A DNA stretch of 64,000 bases, from assembly GCA_013399695.1 (NCBI GenBank), contig VXAU01000310.1, forward strand, positions 372,001 to 436,000, given 5' to 3'. The notes under the pieces were generated by a model that was not told where the DNA came from, did no database searches, and saw only the letters and a list, made by a program, of their open reading frames with translations. Of the stretch, positions 25,441 through 38,800 are shown piece after piece. Each line of letters starts with the position of its first letter. Positions within the stretch are counted from its first letter, which is position 1. The position numbers were made by a program, and so were the translations under genes. This stretch comes from Formicarius rufipectus (Eukaryota > Chordata > Aves > Passeriformes > Formicariidae).

Positions 25441-26914
25441 CACTCCAGGTTACTCAGACAGTGCTACAGTTCAGCATTCTCTGTTTGAATTTGATCATAA
25501 ACACTGCAAAAGACAAACATTTCCTTCCACTCTGCTAACAGGGGAAAAGCAAGGAGTAGAAAGCGCACTGAGATGACACATAACTACAGGTGGAACACAT
25601 CCACCAGGTGATGAACAAACAATATCCAGGACAGATGGAAAAAACTTTCAAAACTGTGGCAGAGCAGGGCAGGCTCCCCTTTTCACACACATGGTGCTCA
25701 GTTACAACTGTGGTTGCCATAGATGCCCTGAAGAAACACCAAGTCCAGCTGGTGGAGGGTTCCAAACTTTCCAGGATGCCTCCTTATATGTGCTGGGACA
25801 GTTCCAGACAGGGAGTCGCAGGGCTCCCATGGCAGCCCTCCAGCTGCATGCCAGAATTTAACTGAGTATCCATTGGGCACTGACTTGCTGCTGCACACTC
25901 ACCTGCAAGATAGCAGATTTCAAGGCACAGTTGGTGGTGACAATGTCCTTCCTTCTCTCTCCCTGCCAGCAGATGTGCCTGTGTGCTGGGGACCACATTA
26001 GTCACTCTGCAACCTGCATCCCTCTTCCTTTGCTGGTGTAGGGTAGGAGAGAGGGGGAAAAGGAGGAGAAATTGGTTATGACCACCAGGAGGCTGTCACC
26101 ACCTAAAACACTGCTCCCAGAGGGCTGCACTTCTGCATGCATTCCTCTGCCCTCTGTAAGGAGTGGGAATCGCACAGAGGTCATGAAAGCTGTGTTGAGT
26201 GGAAGCATCTACCTTTGAAAGTTTCATGGGAAATTTAAATGCTGGGCTTCTCTAGCAGGCTGCCTTCAAAGTCCTTTCTCCAGACTTTTTATTTGTGGAT
26301 TAGTCCTCCACCCTCAAAAGTATGTTTGTTCATTCAAGAGAAATCAATATTGATGCAGTCATTGTTAATCTAATCTCTTCCTTTTCCTTAATTTTATTAA
26401 TGTTGTAACAAGAGAAACAAAACTCTTTTTTTTCCTGGGCTTCCCATTGTCTCTGTCCATAGCAGAGCCCAGTGGCGAGGAAGCACCTGGAAAGTTTCAC
26501 GTCTATTGCTCTTTTTTCAGCAGTGGACTCCAATATAACCAAATTAATTGACCAAACCCTTTTATTAGCAGTGTACACTGCTGCACAGGCTAGGTGATAT
26601 AGTAAGGGCTGAATATAAGGGCTAAGAAAGGCCTTGCAAACTATTTAAAGAGAGAGTCAATAATTCTTATGTGCTGCTCTCTCCTCTCAAACAGATCCAT
26701 CCACATGTATTATAAGAAGAGCTGAATCACTGCATTATAAATAGAATCACTACGTATTTTTTTCTCTCTGAAAATAATTTCAAACTGAACATGCCTACTC
26801 TATTCACTTTGAATTGCTGCTCCTAAGAAAAGAGAAGATGATGACATTTTCTAACTCTTTCTACTTTCCCCATTAGTGGTCTGACTGTTAAAAGCCTTGA
26901 CTGTTAGCCTTTGG
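25441..26914. other. Non-coding DNA, no gene seen
   Basis: Four overlapping frames at 25535-26005 lie on both strands with no recognisable domain. The first part may still contain the 3' untranslated tail of the LINE, but no tail repeat or poly(A) marks its end. Confidence 0.5.
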
Positions 26915-26990
26915 GATGCAAACCTACTCCTATTTAAGTCAATATGAGTTTTATCATTGACTTAATTGGAAGTGAGATTGAGCCATTGGG
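26915..26990. repeat. Old hairpin-type interspersed repeat
   Basis: AAGTCAAT (26936-26943) and ATTGACTT (26956-26963) are perfect 8-bp inverted arms around ATGAGTTTTATC. The flanks read CTACTCCTATTT on the left and AATTGGAAGTGAGATTGAGCC on the right. This resembles a widespread old amniote repeat of the form 'ctcctattgaagtcaatgggagttttgcc / attgacttcaatgggag / caggattgggcc', known to me from many bird and turtle introns; I cannot give its library name. The hairpin is certain, the family assignment is from memory. Confidence 0.5.
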
Positions 26991-27094
26991 CATGTGAGTG
27001 GCTTTGTGTAGAGCTTGAAAAAAAAATAAGAAAGGAGACTGAGGCAAAATGTAGTGCCAATTTTTTCATCACAGCGATAACCCAGCTTTGCCCA

Positions 27095-27640
27095 GCGTGC
27101 CCATAGACATGCTAAGAGGAAAGCCTAGCCTCAAAAGAAGCGCTCATAATATTATAGCTTAATTAGTTATAATATGGGAGAAAAACGCTGAAAAAAAGAG
27201 CTGCTCCCGTTATTAGATATTTTAGCATTGCAGCACTGACTAATGTTGTCTGCTCAACACTAAGTTAGCCAGAGTCCTTGCCCTGTTCCACTGCAGCCTG
27301 CCCAGAATTCTGTGCTTCCTCCGCAAGTCTCGGTTTTTGGTTTAATGACAGTCATGCTGGGTACCTCTGAAAGCACAGAAAACATTGCTTTTCTGTGTAT
27401 CTAATTTGCCTATTATTAACATTATCCCCAATCTTTTAAGTAGGTGATTATTAAGCAAAGAAATAGCAATGAAGCAAGGAAAGAATGTGATAGGGAGATT
27501 TACTGTGTGGGAGGCAGAGATAAAATTAGATTTCTTTAAGCTATGTAGTACAGTTATTAGGAAGTTAGGCTAATTTTTCAGAGAGCTGTCGCTTAAATAA
27601 CCTCATCTTATTATTCATGCTGAGGTATTTACTACAGAAA
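27095..27640. promoter_or_regulatory. Motif-dense stretch with 8-bp inverted repeat, candidate regulatory element
   Basis: ATATTATA (27149-27156) and TATAATAT (27168-27175) are exact inverted arms around GCTTAATTAGT, which holds a homeodomain TAATTA word. Downstream come CCGTTATTAGATATTTTAGC, CTAATTTGCCTATTATTAAC, GGTGATTATTAAGC, GATAAAATTAGATTTC, GTTAGGCTAATTTTTC and CTTATTATTCATGC. There is no repeat signature and no frame of note. Enhancer function is an inference from motif density. Confidence 0.28.
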
Positions 27641-28537
27641 TTCTTTCCCTCAGGTCATCATTTTTTCCAGCAGCAGAAGTTGGGAACTCAACAATTGTTT
27701 GCACAGCCGAATAATGCAATGACATGTTACAGTAATGCAAATGGTAGATTATTAAAGGACATGATTTAAAAACACTCTGCTGGTACTCTAGTGGAATTTG
27801 TTTGGCCTCTTCTAGTATTTTCACCTTCTCTCTCCAAATTTTCCATCCACAGTCTCAGTAGATACAGCAGTAAATTTGCCCACCCTGATTTGTTCTTAAT
27901 GCTGCTTCTTATTATCTGCTGGCTTTTCTAAAGGTGCCCCAGCTTCAATCCCAGTGACTGTTAATAGCGCTCAGTACCTCCACCACCACCGAACTCTGAA
28001 GTGTATTTTCTTTTGATTATTTTCTTTCCCACCACCTGCTCTATTCTGTTGCTCCCATTCCTAGCCTGTGTATGAATTAATCAGGCTGACTTTTAGGCTA
28101 AACTATGGACTCTTAGGAGCACTTGTAGTGCTTTACACAGAATACATTTTCCAAGCCATGGACTAGGACTAGGAGGTAGTCTCAAACTGTTTGTGGGTTT
28201 GGCAGTCCCACTTCTTGGCCAAAGTTTCCACTTAACACTTCTTTCAACAGTGTGTCCTGCTCTGCTCCTGTTTTGTTTTTCTTCACAGGACTGTTTAAAG
28301 GACTACTTCAGCATGTACTTCTCATCTCCAGTCTGCTGACACAATACCCTGAGCACTCCTCCTAACCTTACCGGTGAGCCAGAAGAGATCTGCATAAACC
28401 CATATGGCTCTTCATCATAGAGTCAGCCTCTCAAAACTCAGGGGGACTCATAAGACTTCTATAAATGAAGATGCTGCTGGAAGGTGGCAGCTTACTGTTT
28501 TTAGACCAGAAAAAATAATAAAGTGATCAAGGAGGCA
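27641..28537. other. Non-coding DNA, no gene seen
   Basis: Unique sequence. The only minus-strand frame (27615-27824) is short and featureless. CCTCCACCACCACC at about 27977-27990 is a short simple run. Confidence 0.5.
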
Positions 28538-28564
28538 GGGGGAGGGGAAGAGGGCGCTGGGGGG
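28538..28564 (+). other. Putative G-quadruplex
   Basis: Four G runs of 5, 4, 3 and 6 bases (28538-42, 28544-47, 28552-54, 28559-64) are separated by loops of 1, 4 and 4 bases, a full match to G3+N1-7. It sits in a longer purine-rich patch, 28529-28575. Formation in cells is not shown by sequence. Confidence 0.75.
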
Positions 28565-28575
28565 AAAAGGAGGAA

Positions 28576-31500
28576 CAGGACATGCTTCTGTCATTCTTTC
28601 ATAATTTACAGTTTGATGTAATCTCTTGCTGCTGGTGGTTTGCCAATGAGATAGCTCCTTTGTGTTTTAGAGGGGACACTTCCATGCTGTTGCCTCTTGG
28701 TTTGCTCGCTGCATGCAGGTGACACCAGTTGTGTTTTCATATAGGGATTCCATGGGGACTGTGACTGCCCTGCTGGGGGTGACACCCGCTGTTTGGTGTG
28801 CCTAAAAATCAAACCACCACAGCTTTCTAAGAGGAAAGCAAGACCCTAAAACAGATTGGAAATGATCCTTATTATCATAGTATCCTGGAGCCCTTGGCTC
28901 CTTGGGGCATCCGAGCTGCAGGGATGGGTTGGCTCTGCTTTTTCTCCGGTCAGTCGAGCCCCAAGAGCCTTGGTGGCCCACTCCAAATGTGCAGCACACA
29001 AACTGGGGCTTAGTGAACACCCGTTGGTGTTTCAAGGGAAGCTTCATTTCTGGTCATCTTCTTCTCCTTTGTCTTGCTTCCACAGTCCCATGGGTGCAGT
29101 GGGGTTTGTTCCTCTGACCCAGATTTGCCTTTGTGGCCCTACACAACCCCCAAGGCTGGAGGTTCAAAATTTTCAGCTTAACTGTTCTGCTTGCATCTGA
29201 ACTCTCCATAAAATACAATTAGCACATATTTACCTAGCTGAGGGGCACATTGTAGGGCCTAATGGATGTCTTCACAGTACCTGGTACGGTGTAAAAGCCT
29301 AGAAGAGCCTGATAAGGAGGTGAGCTTTACTTAATTAAGGTAACCTTCAGATTAATTGGGCTGCTTTCTATTAAAAAAAAAAAGAAGGCATTGTGAGAGC
29401 ACACAGCTCCTGCAGGGGTGTAGTCTCATTTCTGGGGCTGCACTCATTAGATACAGCCAAACACGGTATCTGTCAGAGGGTATGTACATTGCTGGGGCGC
29501 ACACTGATCCTCTCTGCTTATTTATGCTTTACAAAGTGTAAATTTCAGAAATAAATTGTTGATCTACTCTGCATGCAGTGAAACTTTGCCCAAGGCTGGA
29601 CTGGTGATTTTGTTTTCCATGTGTCTACTTGCTCCTTCAGCTGATGCCCACATGCTGCTATTTCAGTTTCTAACCAAGCAATTATCCAGCTACATACATG
29701 TTCAGGAAGCACACTCAGCACAGCTGCCTCCCTGGTGACTTCAAGGAAGCTCAGGTGTCTCTTTCCCTCCTTTCATTGCATTGACCCTCTGTACATTATC
29801 CTGTAATTCTTTTTCTTTAGCAATTTATGGCTGTAAAGGTATATCCTTTAAAAGCCCTCTTGCCTCTCTTGCAATTCTTTTTCTTTTCTTTTTTTTTTTT
29901 TTTTTTTAATGACTAATTATCCAGGGGCTTTGTGGATAGGCTGTTGGTTTTAGTGCCTCACTGCAGGGCCCCTTTGCGCTCAAGTGTAAAAGGCAGAGAG
30001 GTCGCAGTAGCAGCGCTCAGCATAAACTCCCGCCTGCTCCCCACTCCCACTGGAAATCTGTCACCCACCTCTTTAGCTCTTGACATGAAAAAAAGGAAGA
30101 AAGAAGCAATATGTGGGAGAATCTCTGTGGTATTTTGTCTGGCAGTCTGACATGCTAATGTTTCTTTTGCTTGGGAAACTGCTGAAAAGGGAAAGGGCTT
30201 GCTGACTTGCTTCTCTTGCTCTTCATGGTCAAGCTGAAGACACTGAGTGGGGAACCAGAGCTGGTCCAGCCAGAAAGCCATGCAGAAGCAGACATAAATC
30301 TCCTGTAGATGTGCAGATGAAACTCAGTCAGCATAAAGGTCTCAGAAGATGCTGAATGCCAGCCTAGGTAGAAGAAGACAGAGGACAAACAGTGTCACCC
30401 AGTGGAGCTGCGGCAGAGAGGAAGGGAGCCTTCAATGATGGAGGGTGTGATGCAGGGCCCCAGAGGGCCTCAGCACAAGCCTGAGAGTGCTCCTGGACAG
30501 GGGACTGTACCAACAAAGGCCTCTGCCAAGTCTGTGCTAACTGTATGAAACGGGAAATCTTTCAAACTGTGCAGCAGTGTCTCTTTGAGCAGTTTTGTGG
30601 CTTACCCTTAATGGAAAGATCTATAGTCTCATCTAGCATTGGACTAATATATACACATGCATATCTTTATGAATTTAAAGAAAATTTCTTCCAGTTCATA
30701 TTCATCATGCTTGTAGGATATGTTTCAGGGGACAGAAAACATATAAGCAGGGAAGTAAACTTAAGTCATGGATTTGTTGCTTTTGATCATGTCAGCTTGG
30801 AGTTCTAAGAGAGATCTAATAGAAATATTTACAGTGACACAGATGACAATACAAACCCTGGGCTTTGGCTCAGAAAAGTGAGATATCCAGGCATATCACT
30901 TTTTCTTTCTGGAGAAGAAAAAAATGCATTAAAAAGTGTCGTTTAATGCATGCCATAGTTGTAGAAAGGTGTTTTTTTACAGGAGACCACTGATGTATTT
31001 CCTTACAAACAGTATATTTTACTGTAAGCCAGCCTGCCTGTTTTATTTTGTGCATCTGTCTATACATTCACTTCCTATTCTAATTTAATTTCAAGAAGCT
31101 GAACTTCCATGAAGAGATTTATTATGAGTGTGATGATTTCAGACTTTAAAAGTGAGCCACAGGTGATTTTGAAAGATGAGATAAACTTTCAAATACATCA
31201 AATGTCTCATTGGATGAAAGATTAAGATGAATTTGATTTTATCTGGATTTTTTTCAAATGCCCAAATTATCTTTCACACTGTCTAAAGGGATGTGGAAAT
31301 CTGGGTTTGTGTTTGTGAATCTGAAGGCTTGGGATGACTATCACTTGGTGTCTGAAAGGGAAACTGGATTTTTTTGGCTTTGGATACAGGCTACACTTCT
31401 CTAGAGAAATATGCTCTTTGTCCATGTGTAAAGTTTGTCCCGACACAATTTGGAGGTTGGCTGTTTGTCAGAAGTTCCTGAGTGTTACACAAAGCTTGCC

Positions 31501-34500
31501 AAGGGGGCAGCACCATACCTTGTGGTGCTTCACAGCTGGGGTATGGGTCTGTGGCGTGGCTTCTTGCTGCATATGTGCCCAGGCAGTGAACCCCAGCACA
31601 ACCTCTGCTTGGAAACTGCCTCCTGAAGCCACGTTAGATGGGACTGGACCCAGGTTCCCATTGCCTCTTCAAATCTAAGGATGGCTGAGGATGCCTACAT
31701 GGGTTGTATCCATGCTCCCTATGCAAAGAGAACCCGTCAGTTCCCATTTCTAGTCAAGATTAAATGACAGCATCACATGAAACTACAAAAAGAAAGTATC
31801 CAGGAGGGAGTATGTGATCTGTCCTCCCACCACAGTTCTCTGCTGCTAGATCAAAGCTACCAGGAACTTAAAGGGCAGGTCCAGAGAAAACCTAATCCCC
31901 CACTTGCTAGTGCTTGCCATGCAGTGGTAAGGTTTGTGATAACTGGTGTTTTCCCCAGTGCCCCAGTTCTTTGAGTCACACAGCTTGGTGAGAATTGTTT
32001 TCTTAAATGTTAATTTCCAGCAAAAAAAGCCTGAAGACGTGACCAGACTCCTCCTTTCTCAATGAGAAATGAAAAGAGAAAGGGTCAAACTTACTGTTTT
32101 AAGTGGTAAATTTTAAGCTTTTCTGAGATCTAACTTGTATTTTTAAGGTGTAGCTGTGACTACACTGCACTACCACTATGCAGCACAGTATAACAATGAT
32201 TCCTACTGCCATCACTACCTCCTTACCTTGCTAATCCTTTCTGCTTTTCCATTACCTTCCTCCTGGCATTACTCCAGCTCCCATTCCCCCTTCTTTATGG
32301 CCTTTCCCAGACTTTCCTGGCTCCTCACCACCTCCCTGTGCTCCTCCCAGTTACTGTGAGCACCCAGTGAACACAGCAGGGCTTTAGTCCCCTGGTCCAC
32401 TTCTCATGTCCCCTCCTACACTGGCATTTCTCACACCAGGCTCCTGGTGGCTTTCAGGGGCACAGTCATCCAGAGCTTGCTGCCTCCCTGAAGTCAAACA
32501 TACACTTGGCGGAGGACAGTTTTGGTGATGAGGTACACAGGGCTCTTCTGGCACTTCTGTAGCAGCTGGCATTTGCCATTGCAGGGCGTGTGCAGCTGCA
32601 TCAAAAGGTACCAGAGGGTCACAACTCCCAAAACTGACCTTCTTGAGGTGAAGGATCATCATCTGCCCTAGCTTAGCAAGGAGAAAGATACAGGAAAAAC
32701 AAACAGAAATGGGGAGGGAGAAAATGTTTGGCTTTCAGACCTAATATTTAATAGTGTTTTACAATTTAGGGTTCATTTTTTATCCAGCTGAAGTTTAGTC
32801 TATGGGGCTGTGATTACTGCCTGTGGAAGGGAAGGCAAGGGAGGCAGCTGCACAAGGAAACTTCTCTCTATGCTGTCCTCTGTCTGTGGGCTCCCCTGAC
32901 ATTCACTGGGAAAAGCTAAACTCCTCTTCAGGACTATTCAAAGCAGAAAATTAACGCCATGTTCTCCTTTTTCCATCAAATGCCAAAGTTCTCCTTTCTG
33001 AATAATGCCTTCTCTGCTTTTCTTAACATATTGCTTTGTTCTATTAAATGGGACTCAGTGTGTGAGTTGACCCAGACAACCATTGGCAAGCACATGTAAG
33101 AGCTACACCTGTGAGGAACAATTGCAGGGAGGGCTGCCATGCAGATCTGCAGGCTGCTCTGGCTCAGAGCAGAGGAGATTTGGCAGTAAAGAGTGATGGC
33201 TTTATTTGTACACCAGTTTCAGGTGTAAACAACAACTGCTTCATGCAAAACCTTCTGTTCATAAAGCGCTTCTCTCGACTATGGAGCCATTTAGCAATCA
33301 CTAAACCCTGTTCAAATGCAGATGCTGGTTTTTCATTCTGAAAAGATATATTTGTCTACTTCCTTTTGATAATTTAGTGTTGCTACCAACAGCTATCACC
33401 AACATCTGCTTGAAATAACTCTTCTGGCCTGTTTCTGTCCCCTGCTTTACGTGTTACCAATCCTACTGAATTTCCATGTTAGCAGGGGCAGTGTTGGCTT
33501 GTGGCGCTGGACTAACTGTGAATCAAGTGTGAAAATGTGTCCATACACAGCAAGTGACAGTCACGTATGCCATCGGGTGCCGCTGCAAGGGAGAGTGAGC
33601 TCTGTGTGTCACCACCACAGCAGACTGTCTGCAGGTGCTAAGGTGTAGCTCCCTGAGGTTGCTGAGTCAAGGTGCTGACCACCTTCAGTTTCCAGGCATT
33701 GCTAAGGATTCTGAGACCAGAAGGCTTCATCCCTTGTTAATACTCTGTTCTCGCTCTGCAAAACTCTCCTGTGTAACTTTTGCAAATAGTCGCTGGATAT
33801 GCAAGCGCTGCAGGACTTAATGGTGCTATTACGGTTAGCAGGAGTTTGCATTTCCTATATTCATGCAAAAAGTGCCACCTCCACCAAGGCCCATTAAGGT
33901 CTTCCTGTCTCCAACTGATACTAAATATACCATTTAGAGTCCTTATGACCCTCTCAAAAATACAGCTTACTTCCTGGACAATTTCCACAAGTGTCCAGTA
34001 CTCACCAGAGAACATAAATTCCCACTGGCAGCATGAAGCCCTTGAAGCACAGATGCAGAGCTGCTTGCAAATCTACCTTGGAGAAAAACATAAGAAACCC
34101 AGAAAGAAGATGCCCAAGCTCTGCAGTGGTATACCCATGCTTATAGGCATTTTCAGCATGGGCTACACAAATGACTGTGGGAGAATGAGAGCAACTCAGT
34201 TGAATGTGGGGATTTTTTCACTCAGATTCATTCAGAGAGTCAGATTCCCTTTGCTTTGGAGGAGCATCTGAACCCACCTTCGTATCAAGACATCCCATCC
34301 ACCAGCCTATTTGAGAATCACCAAATCACTTATATTCACCCTGTCTTCCTTTGAGCACATGAGGAAAAGCTTACCAGGGCATTTCTACTGTTCCAGAGGG
34401 TGACATGGTTTTCTGACTGGCTTCTCTTTCTGCCTGTCTCAGAGAAGCAGAGAAAGAGTCAGAGTTCATCTAGCTCTGAGCAGCAGGGTTTTGAGGACCC

Positions 34501-35121
34501 TTCTCGATACCATCTCACTCTCTCTTAGAGGACCTACCCAGAGCTTTGCTCTGTTGTCCCTGCATCAAAATCAGCATGATGCACCTGAACACTTCCCAGG
34601 ACCAGAGTGGCTTCTTGCAAACTGCAATGTTTAAGCTATGGTGTGAGCACCAGTGTGGGTGAGGACTGGGTGCCCCACACCCTTATGTTGGTTCTCTGAA
34701 GGTGAAGGAACCACTAGCTGGGGCTGGATGGTGGAAAGCAGTACTTATGTAAACATAGTCTTAAAGCAAGGAGGCAAAGCCCTACATATCTCTTAGGTTT
34801 AAGCTTAAAGCACTTTTCAAGCTCCTAGGAAACAAATTTCATGGTGCTGTTGGCAAGTTTTATAGGTAAGTGTTTAATCCTTGTTCTGTTAATAAGGCAG
34901 CTAATGCACAGAGGATGTGATCTTCCCCTCGCTTGTACAATGTACCATCAGCCATGCAAAATGTCTCCATATCAGAATGGCAGAGTCTTGTCTGCGCCCC
35001 TGGGCATGACACACACACAGCAGGGCACCTGGTGTGGGATAGGAAAAGCCAGACAGATGAAAAGCCTCCAGGGATTGCAGAAATTCTTGCTGATTTTGTT
35101 TGGCATGGGGTGCATTCAGGA
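28576..35121. other. Non-coding DNA, no gene seen
   Basis: About 6.5 kb with a T20 run at 29889-29908. Scattered frames up to 163 codons (33780-34271, plus) and pairs on opposite strands (28856-29200/28802-29047; 29932-30150/29958-30281) lack domains, splice context or composition that would mark them as genes. GC is moderately raised in 28.8-29.2 kb and 32.2-32.7 kb without CpG enrichment. Confidence 0.5.
29889..29908. repeat. T20 homopolymer
   Basis: Twenty T in a row preceded by TTCTTTTC; a simple tract with no clear retroposon attached. Confidence 0.9.
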
Positions 35122-35214
35122 GTGATCTGCCTAGGGCCACAGCACAGCCTGTGGAACTCTGTCTGAAAGCCATGGCCTGAACTCAGGTCTCTGAGTCCTC
35201 CCTGCTCCTGCACT
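35122..35214 (-). mobile_element. MIR-like SINE, minus strand
   Basis: On the plus strand the order GATCTGCCTAGGGCCACAGC, CTGTGGAACTCTGTC and CCTGAACTCAGGTCTCTGAG followed by TCC matches the reverse complement of MIR: 'gacttgCCtAaGGtCACACAGC..gtGGcAgagcTg..gGAACcCAGGTCTCctGAGTCC'. The copy lies antisense to the window and is old, but this is the best conserved MIR piece here. The minus-strand frames 34860-35270 and 34901-35173 run through it and are explained by it. Confidence 0.65.
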
Positions 35215-35810
35215 TGGCCTGGACTCTGCTTCCCCCGGCACAAACAAGGGATCTCAACAGGTTCCATCATTCAATTTCCCTAAGAACCAAAAAAAGTTAA
35301 TGCTGGAAGTGCTCTTTTTTGAAACATTACTACTTGACAGCTCCTGCCAAGTATTAGCAGACCAGTAAAATCTCTCTACATAAATTGTGTTGCAATTAGC
35401 ATGATTTGTTTAATGTCACCTTGTCTGGCTGGCTGAGACACCATCTCAAAATATAAAAGCACCACACTTTTCAGTTGAGAGAGTGGACTCTGACTGCACT
35501 AAGATATTTTTATTTCTTGCAATTTTTTTACAATGGCCTTTTCATGTCATTCAGGCTGGTGAGTCTAAGACAAGTCAGGCAAGAATTCCCAGATGAGGAA
35601 AATAAGACATAGTCACAACAAGCATCAACACTGCTTAATAAAGGTAACATGCTAATAATTAGCTGATGTTGTATTTAGTATGCAGGGCAACACAGTAAAA
35701 ACATCCTGATAGACCAAAAGTACTTTGTACATGGGCAGAAAAGCCATTTAGGTGAAATAGAAAGGGTGAGATGACAAAGTAGTTTGCTTGCTGGAAAGGG
35801 GCATTAGGGA

Positions 35811-35852
35811 CTGGTGTTCCTCAGCTCCTGTGCTGGTGTTCCTGAGCTGCAC
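35811..35852. repeat. 22-bp tandem duplication
   Basis: CTGGTGTTCCTCAGCTCCTG plus TG at 35811-35832 is followed by a diverged second copy beginning CTGGTGTTCCTGAGCTGCAC at 35833. Local duplication. Confidence 0.75.
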
Positions 35853-38800
35853 ACCCAAGTCTGAAGGGCCAACGCGAGTGAGTGATGGCAATTTCTCCGC
35901 GAGGTGGCAACAAGGAGAATTAATAGCAAAGTAGTCAAGAATTGAAAAGACTAGAGAGGAACTGGGTAGCAGCACTGTGGCTTCCCAGTGAACTCCAATA
36001 TATTGAAAAAGACCCAGCTTGAATGAGCCCAGAAGAAGCTCATGACAGACACAACAGGAGGAAAACTGGCCAGGTCTTAGCCTTGGGTGTTGGAACCTGA
36101 TAAAATGACTTACCTTCCCCATCCCATGAACATCACCAGTAACTCGAGAAACAGAAAAAGAAAAAAAGTGTTTGGAGAGCCTTTTCAAGCATAAGAAATA
36201 TTTGGGGAAGAGAAAGGTGCAGAAGGAGCACTGCATGCCCAGCTCAGCCACAGCTTTAATTTTCCTTCCAAATGTTTTGCTTTTATCCCAACTAATTGAA
36301 CAAATGTCTTAAAATTCACAACACAAACTGAATTTGATTAAATCTAACTTGGTGCATATGATAAAGCACTGCAGTTATAATGCAGCTAGAAAAATACATT
36401 ATGGTAGGACAAATAAGTTCAGTTAACTTCAATAAGAACCGAGGCAAATTGCTTTTTGTGTGAGATGTGCGGTTTTACCTCAGTACAGCTTTAATCAAAC
36501 GAAAATATTATAGGGCAAAGAGAAAAAAAAAAACAAAACACCTCACAGTGTAATGTTTTGTCTACAAACAACTCAGGAAAACTTAAGGTTTAAATTTCTA
36601 AAACCCACCAAGACTATGCTTTATCTATCTTAAGTTAGTATGTAAACAATTAAGGCAGTATCTGGCTTGAACTAATTTATATTTATAACAGACAAAAAAA
36701 CTCACAGATGTGAATGCAAGCTGTCCATTAGAAGCTTGTCTGCAACCAAAACTTTCACTGAAAGGGAAGGAATGAAAATAAATACAAGTATTTAAATGGA
36801 GTTTGCATTCCCCTTGTGCCAGTGTTTTCACAGACAAATGAAAAAGAATGTAAATTAAGCACAGCTAATAAATGGAATAGAAAATATTAACCTTGCATCT
36901 GTGAGAAGTAATGTTGCTCTTTGCTCTTCAGTAGTCTGTAGTTGATGTTATGTTAACCACACTGGGTGCTTCAAATTCCCACTTATGGCACATTGCAGCC
37001 TACCTTCTCTCTCTGGGGAGGACCTGCCCTTTTTTGAGAGGCTAACACTGGTACATTTCTGTAATTCCCTGCTTGTGGCAGTGGGAGATCACCTGCAATC
37101 CCTTTCTCACGGGGCTATCGCTGGAGTTGTACCTCCATTTAGGACACAGCAGGAGGCTGTGATACATCACAGCACAGTCCAGATGCTGGGAAAAAGCTCA
37201 GTCTTTGATTGCATCTGTGGCCAGGATGGGAAGACACTGACAAGCAGCTTCCAACAGAGCTGGAATGGATCTCACTCTCCCATATTTTTGTGTGCCACAG
37301 GAATGTGTTGCCTAACATGTAGCTGGGGGAGACACAGACTCTCCAAGGGGATGCCTGACCGTATTACAAGTGGGTGACACAAAAGACACAAGATTCTTGT
37401 TCACTGCAAGAGTCCTTTGGCTCCAGCACACCCTCTCTGTGCATGTTCCTTCCTCAGCTTTCCAAATGGGCGCCACAACCATCCAGTGTAACTGTAGAAG
37501 AGAGAACAACACTGGAGGGTACGAGTCACCAAACTTTGTGATGGTGAGTCATCAAGCTGCAAGCTTTTGAGACCGAAAAAACTCCACCTACACATCTGTC
37601 TGCCATCGAGAAAATAGAGGGAAGTTTTTTGACAGTTCATGATCCATGTTGTGCTGTCCACAAGCTGCATGACTGCGTAGGGAGAGAGCTCATTGCGGAG
37701 CTGAACTTGAGCAGTCACAGTGTGAGGATGAGGCGTGCCTGCTGCCTTTGTCACAGCAGTCAGTGTAATCCCTTGGTCCCCATCCTTCTGTCCCACCTAG
37801 AAAGAGCATGGGAGGTGAGTCTCAGCCACCAGTGCCGAGAGGATCTCCATGGAGGGTGATGTAGCAACCTGAAGAGCCACCAGAAATGCCTCAGGAGAGC
37901 TAGTAAGGCAATTCTCTGCCAAAGTGTCAGCTGGAGTAAGAATAAACTAAAGTAAATGTGTAAAGCCTAGATTATAGTTAAATGTTTGAGAGAGGCAAGA
38001 TAAGGTTTCATTAGATAGAAGACAATCTGGACTTAGCACTAAGGACCCCATATAATTGTTTCTCAGAGACATAAATGATTTGTTGTCTCACCATTCAGTA
38101 TGCTTTTTTTATTGAGTGTCCCACAGAAATCATCTTCATCTCGATTTTATGTGACAACTTTAGCTTCTGGGAGGCAAAACAAGTAGGGACATGACTCCCT
38201 CCACTGTCCAAAAGTACACAACTCACTTGCACAGAAACTAATCCTGGGATGATGGAAAGGTTGCATGTGCTCCCAGGGAGCTCAAGGGAGACCTTTGCAT
38301 GGTACTCTGAACACCTAGCTTTAACCCTGAGGTGTTTGGCTGTGGGGTGGGGCACTAGTGGGGAAAGACAGCCACTTCCTTCCAGTGGGGTTTCACAGCA
38401 GACAAGGCAGGGTCCTTTGTTGGGTTGCTTGGCCACCCAGAAACTCCAGCCTGGAAATCAGGCACCCTGGGCAGGTAGAGGACATGGAGGTGTGAACAAG
38501 CTTGTGCCTCCCAGTGTACAGAGAGGTCCTCACAAGCTTGTGTAAACCAGGGTTTGCAACCTTATCAACAGACTACTGTATCTCCTTTCTGATTGGCCCT
38601 GGGAAGAAAAACATTTGCAGAGGTCAGTGAACAGCCCCAGTTACCTCTCACCGTCCCTCAAAGCTGTGGGGACCCTGGAAGCCAAACCCTCTCCAGGGGT
38701 GGCCTGAGATGAGACCACAGGCCACCTGAGAAGATAGGAGAGCACCAAAGGGAAATACAGACAATTTCTTCTTTGGAGGTGGTTCTCGTCATCTGTTGGG

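Noticed and set aside
33780..34271. 163-codon plus-strand open frame
   Set aside because: No known family, uneven composition, overlapping minus frame at 33737-34015, no good flanking splice sites noticed.
34860..35270. 136-codon minus-strand frame
   Set aside because: Runs through the minus-strand MIR at 35122-35214; the open frame is a by-product.
35748..36251. 167-codon minus-strand open frame
   Set aside because: No recognisable domain, no splice or promoter context; rich in Ser, Leu and Cys as expected from antisense of unique DNA. Could be tested by conservation.
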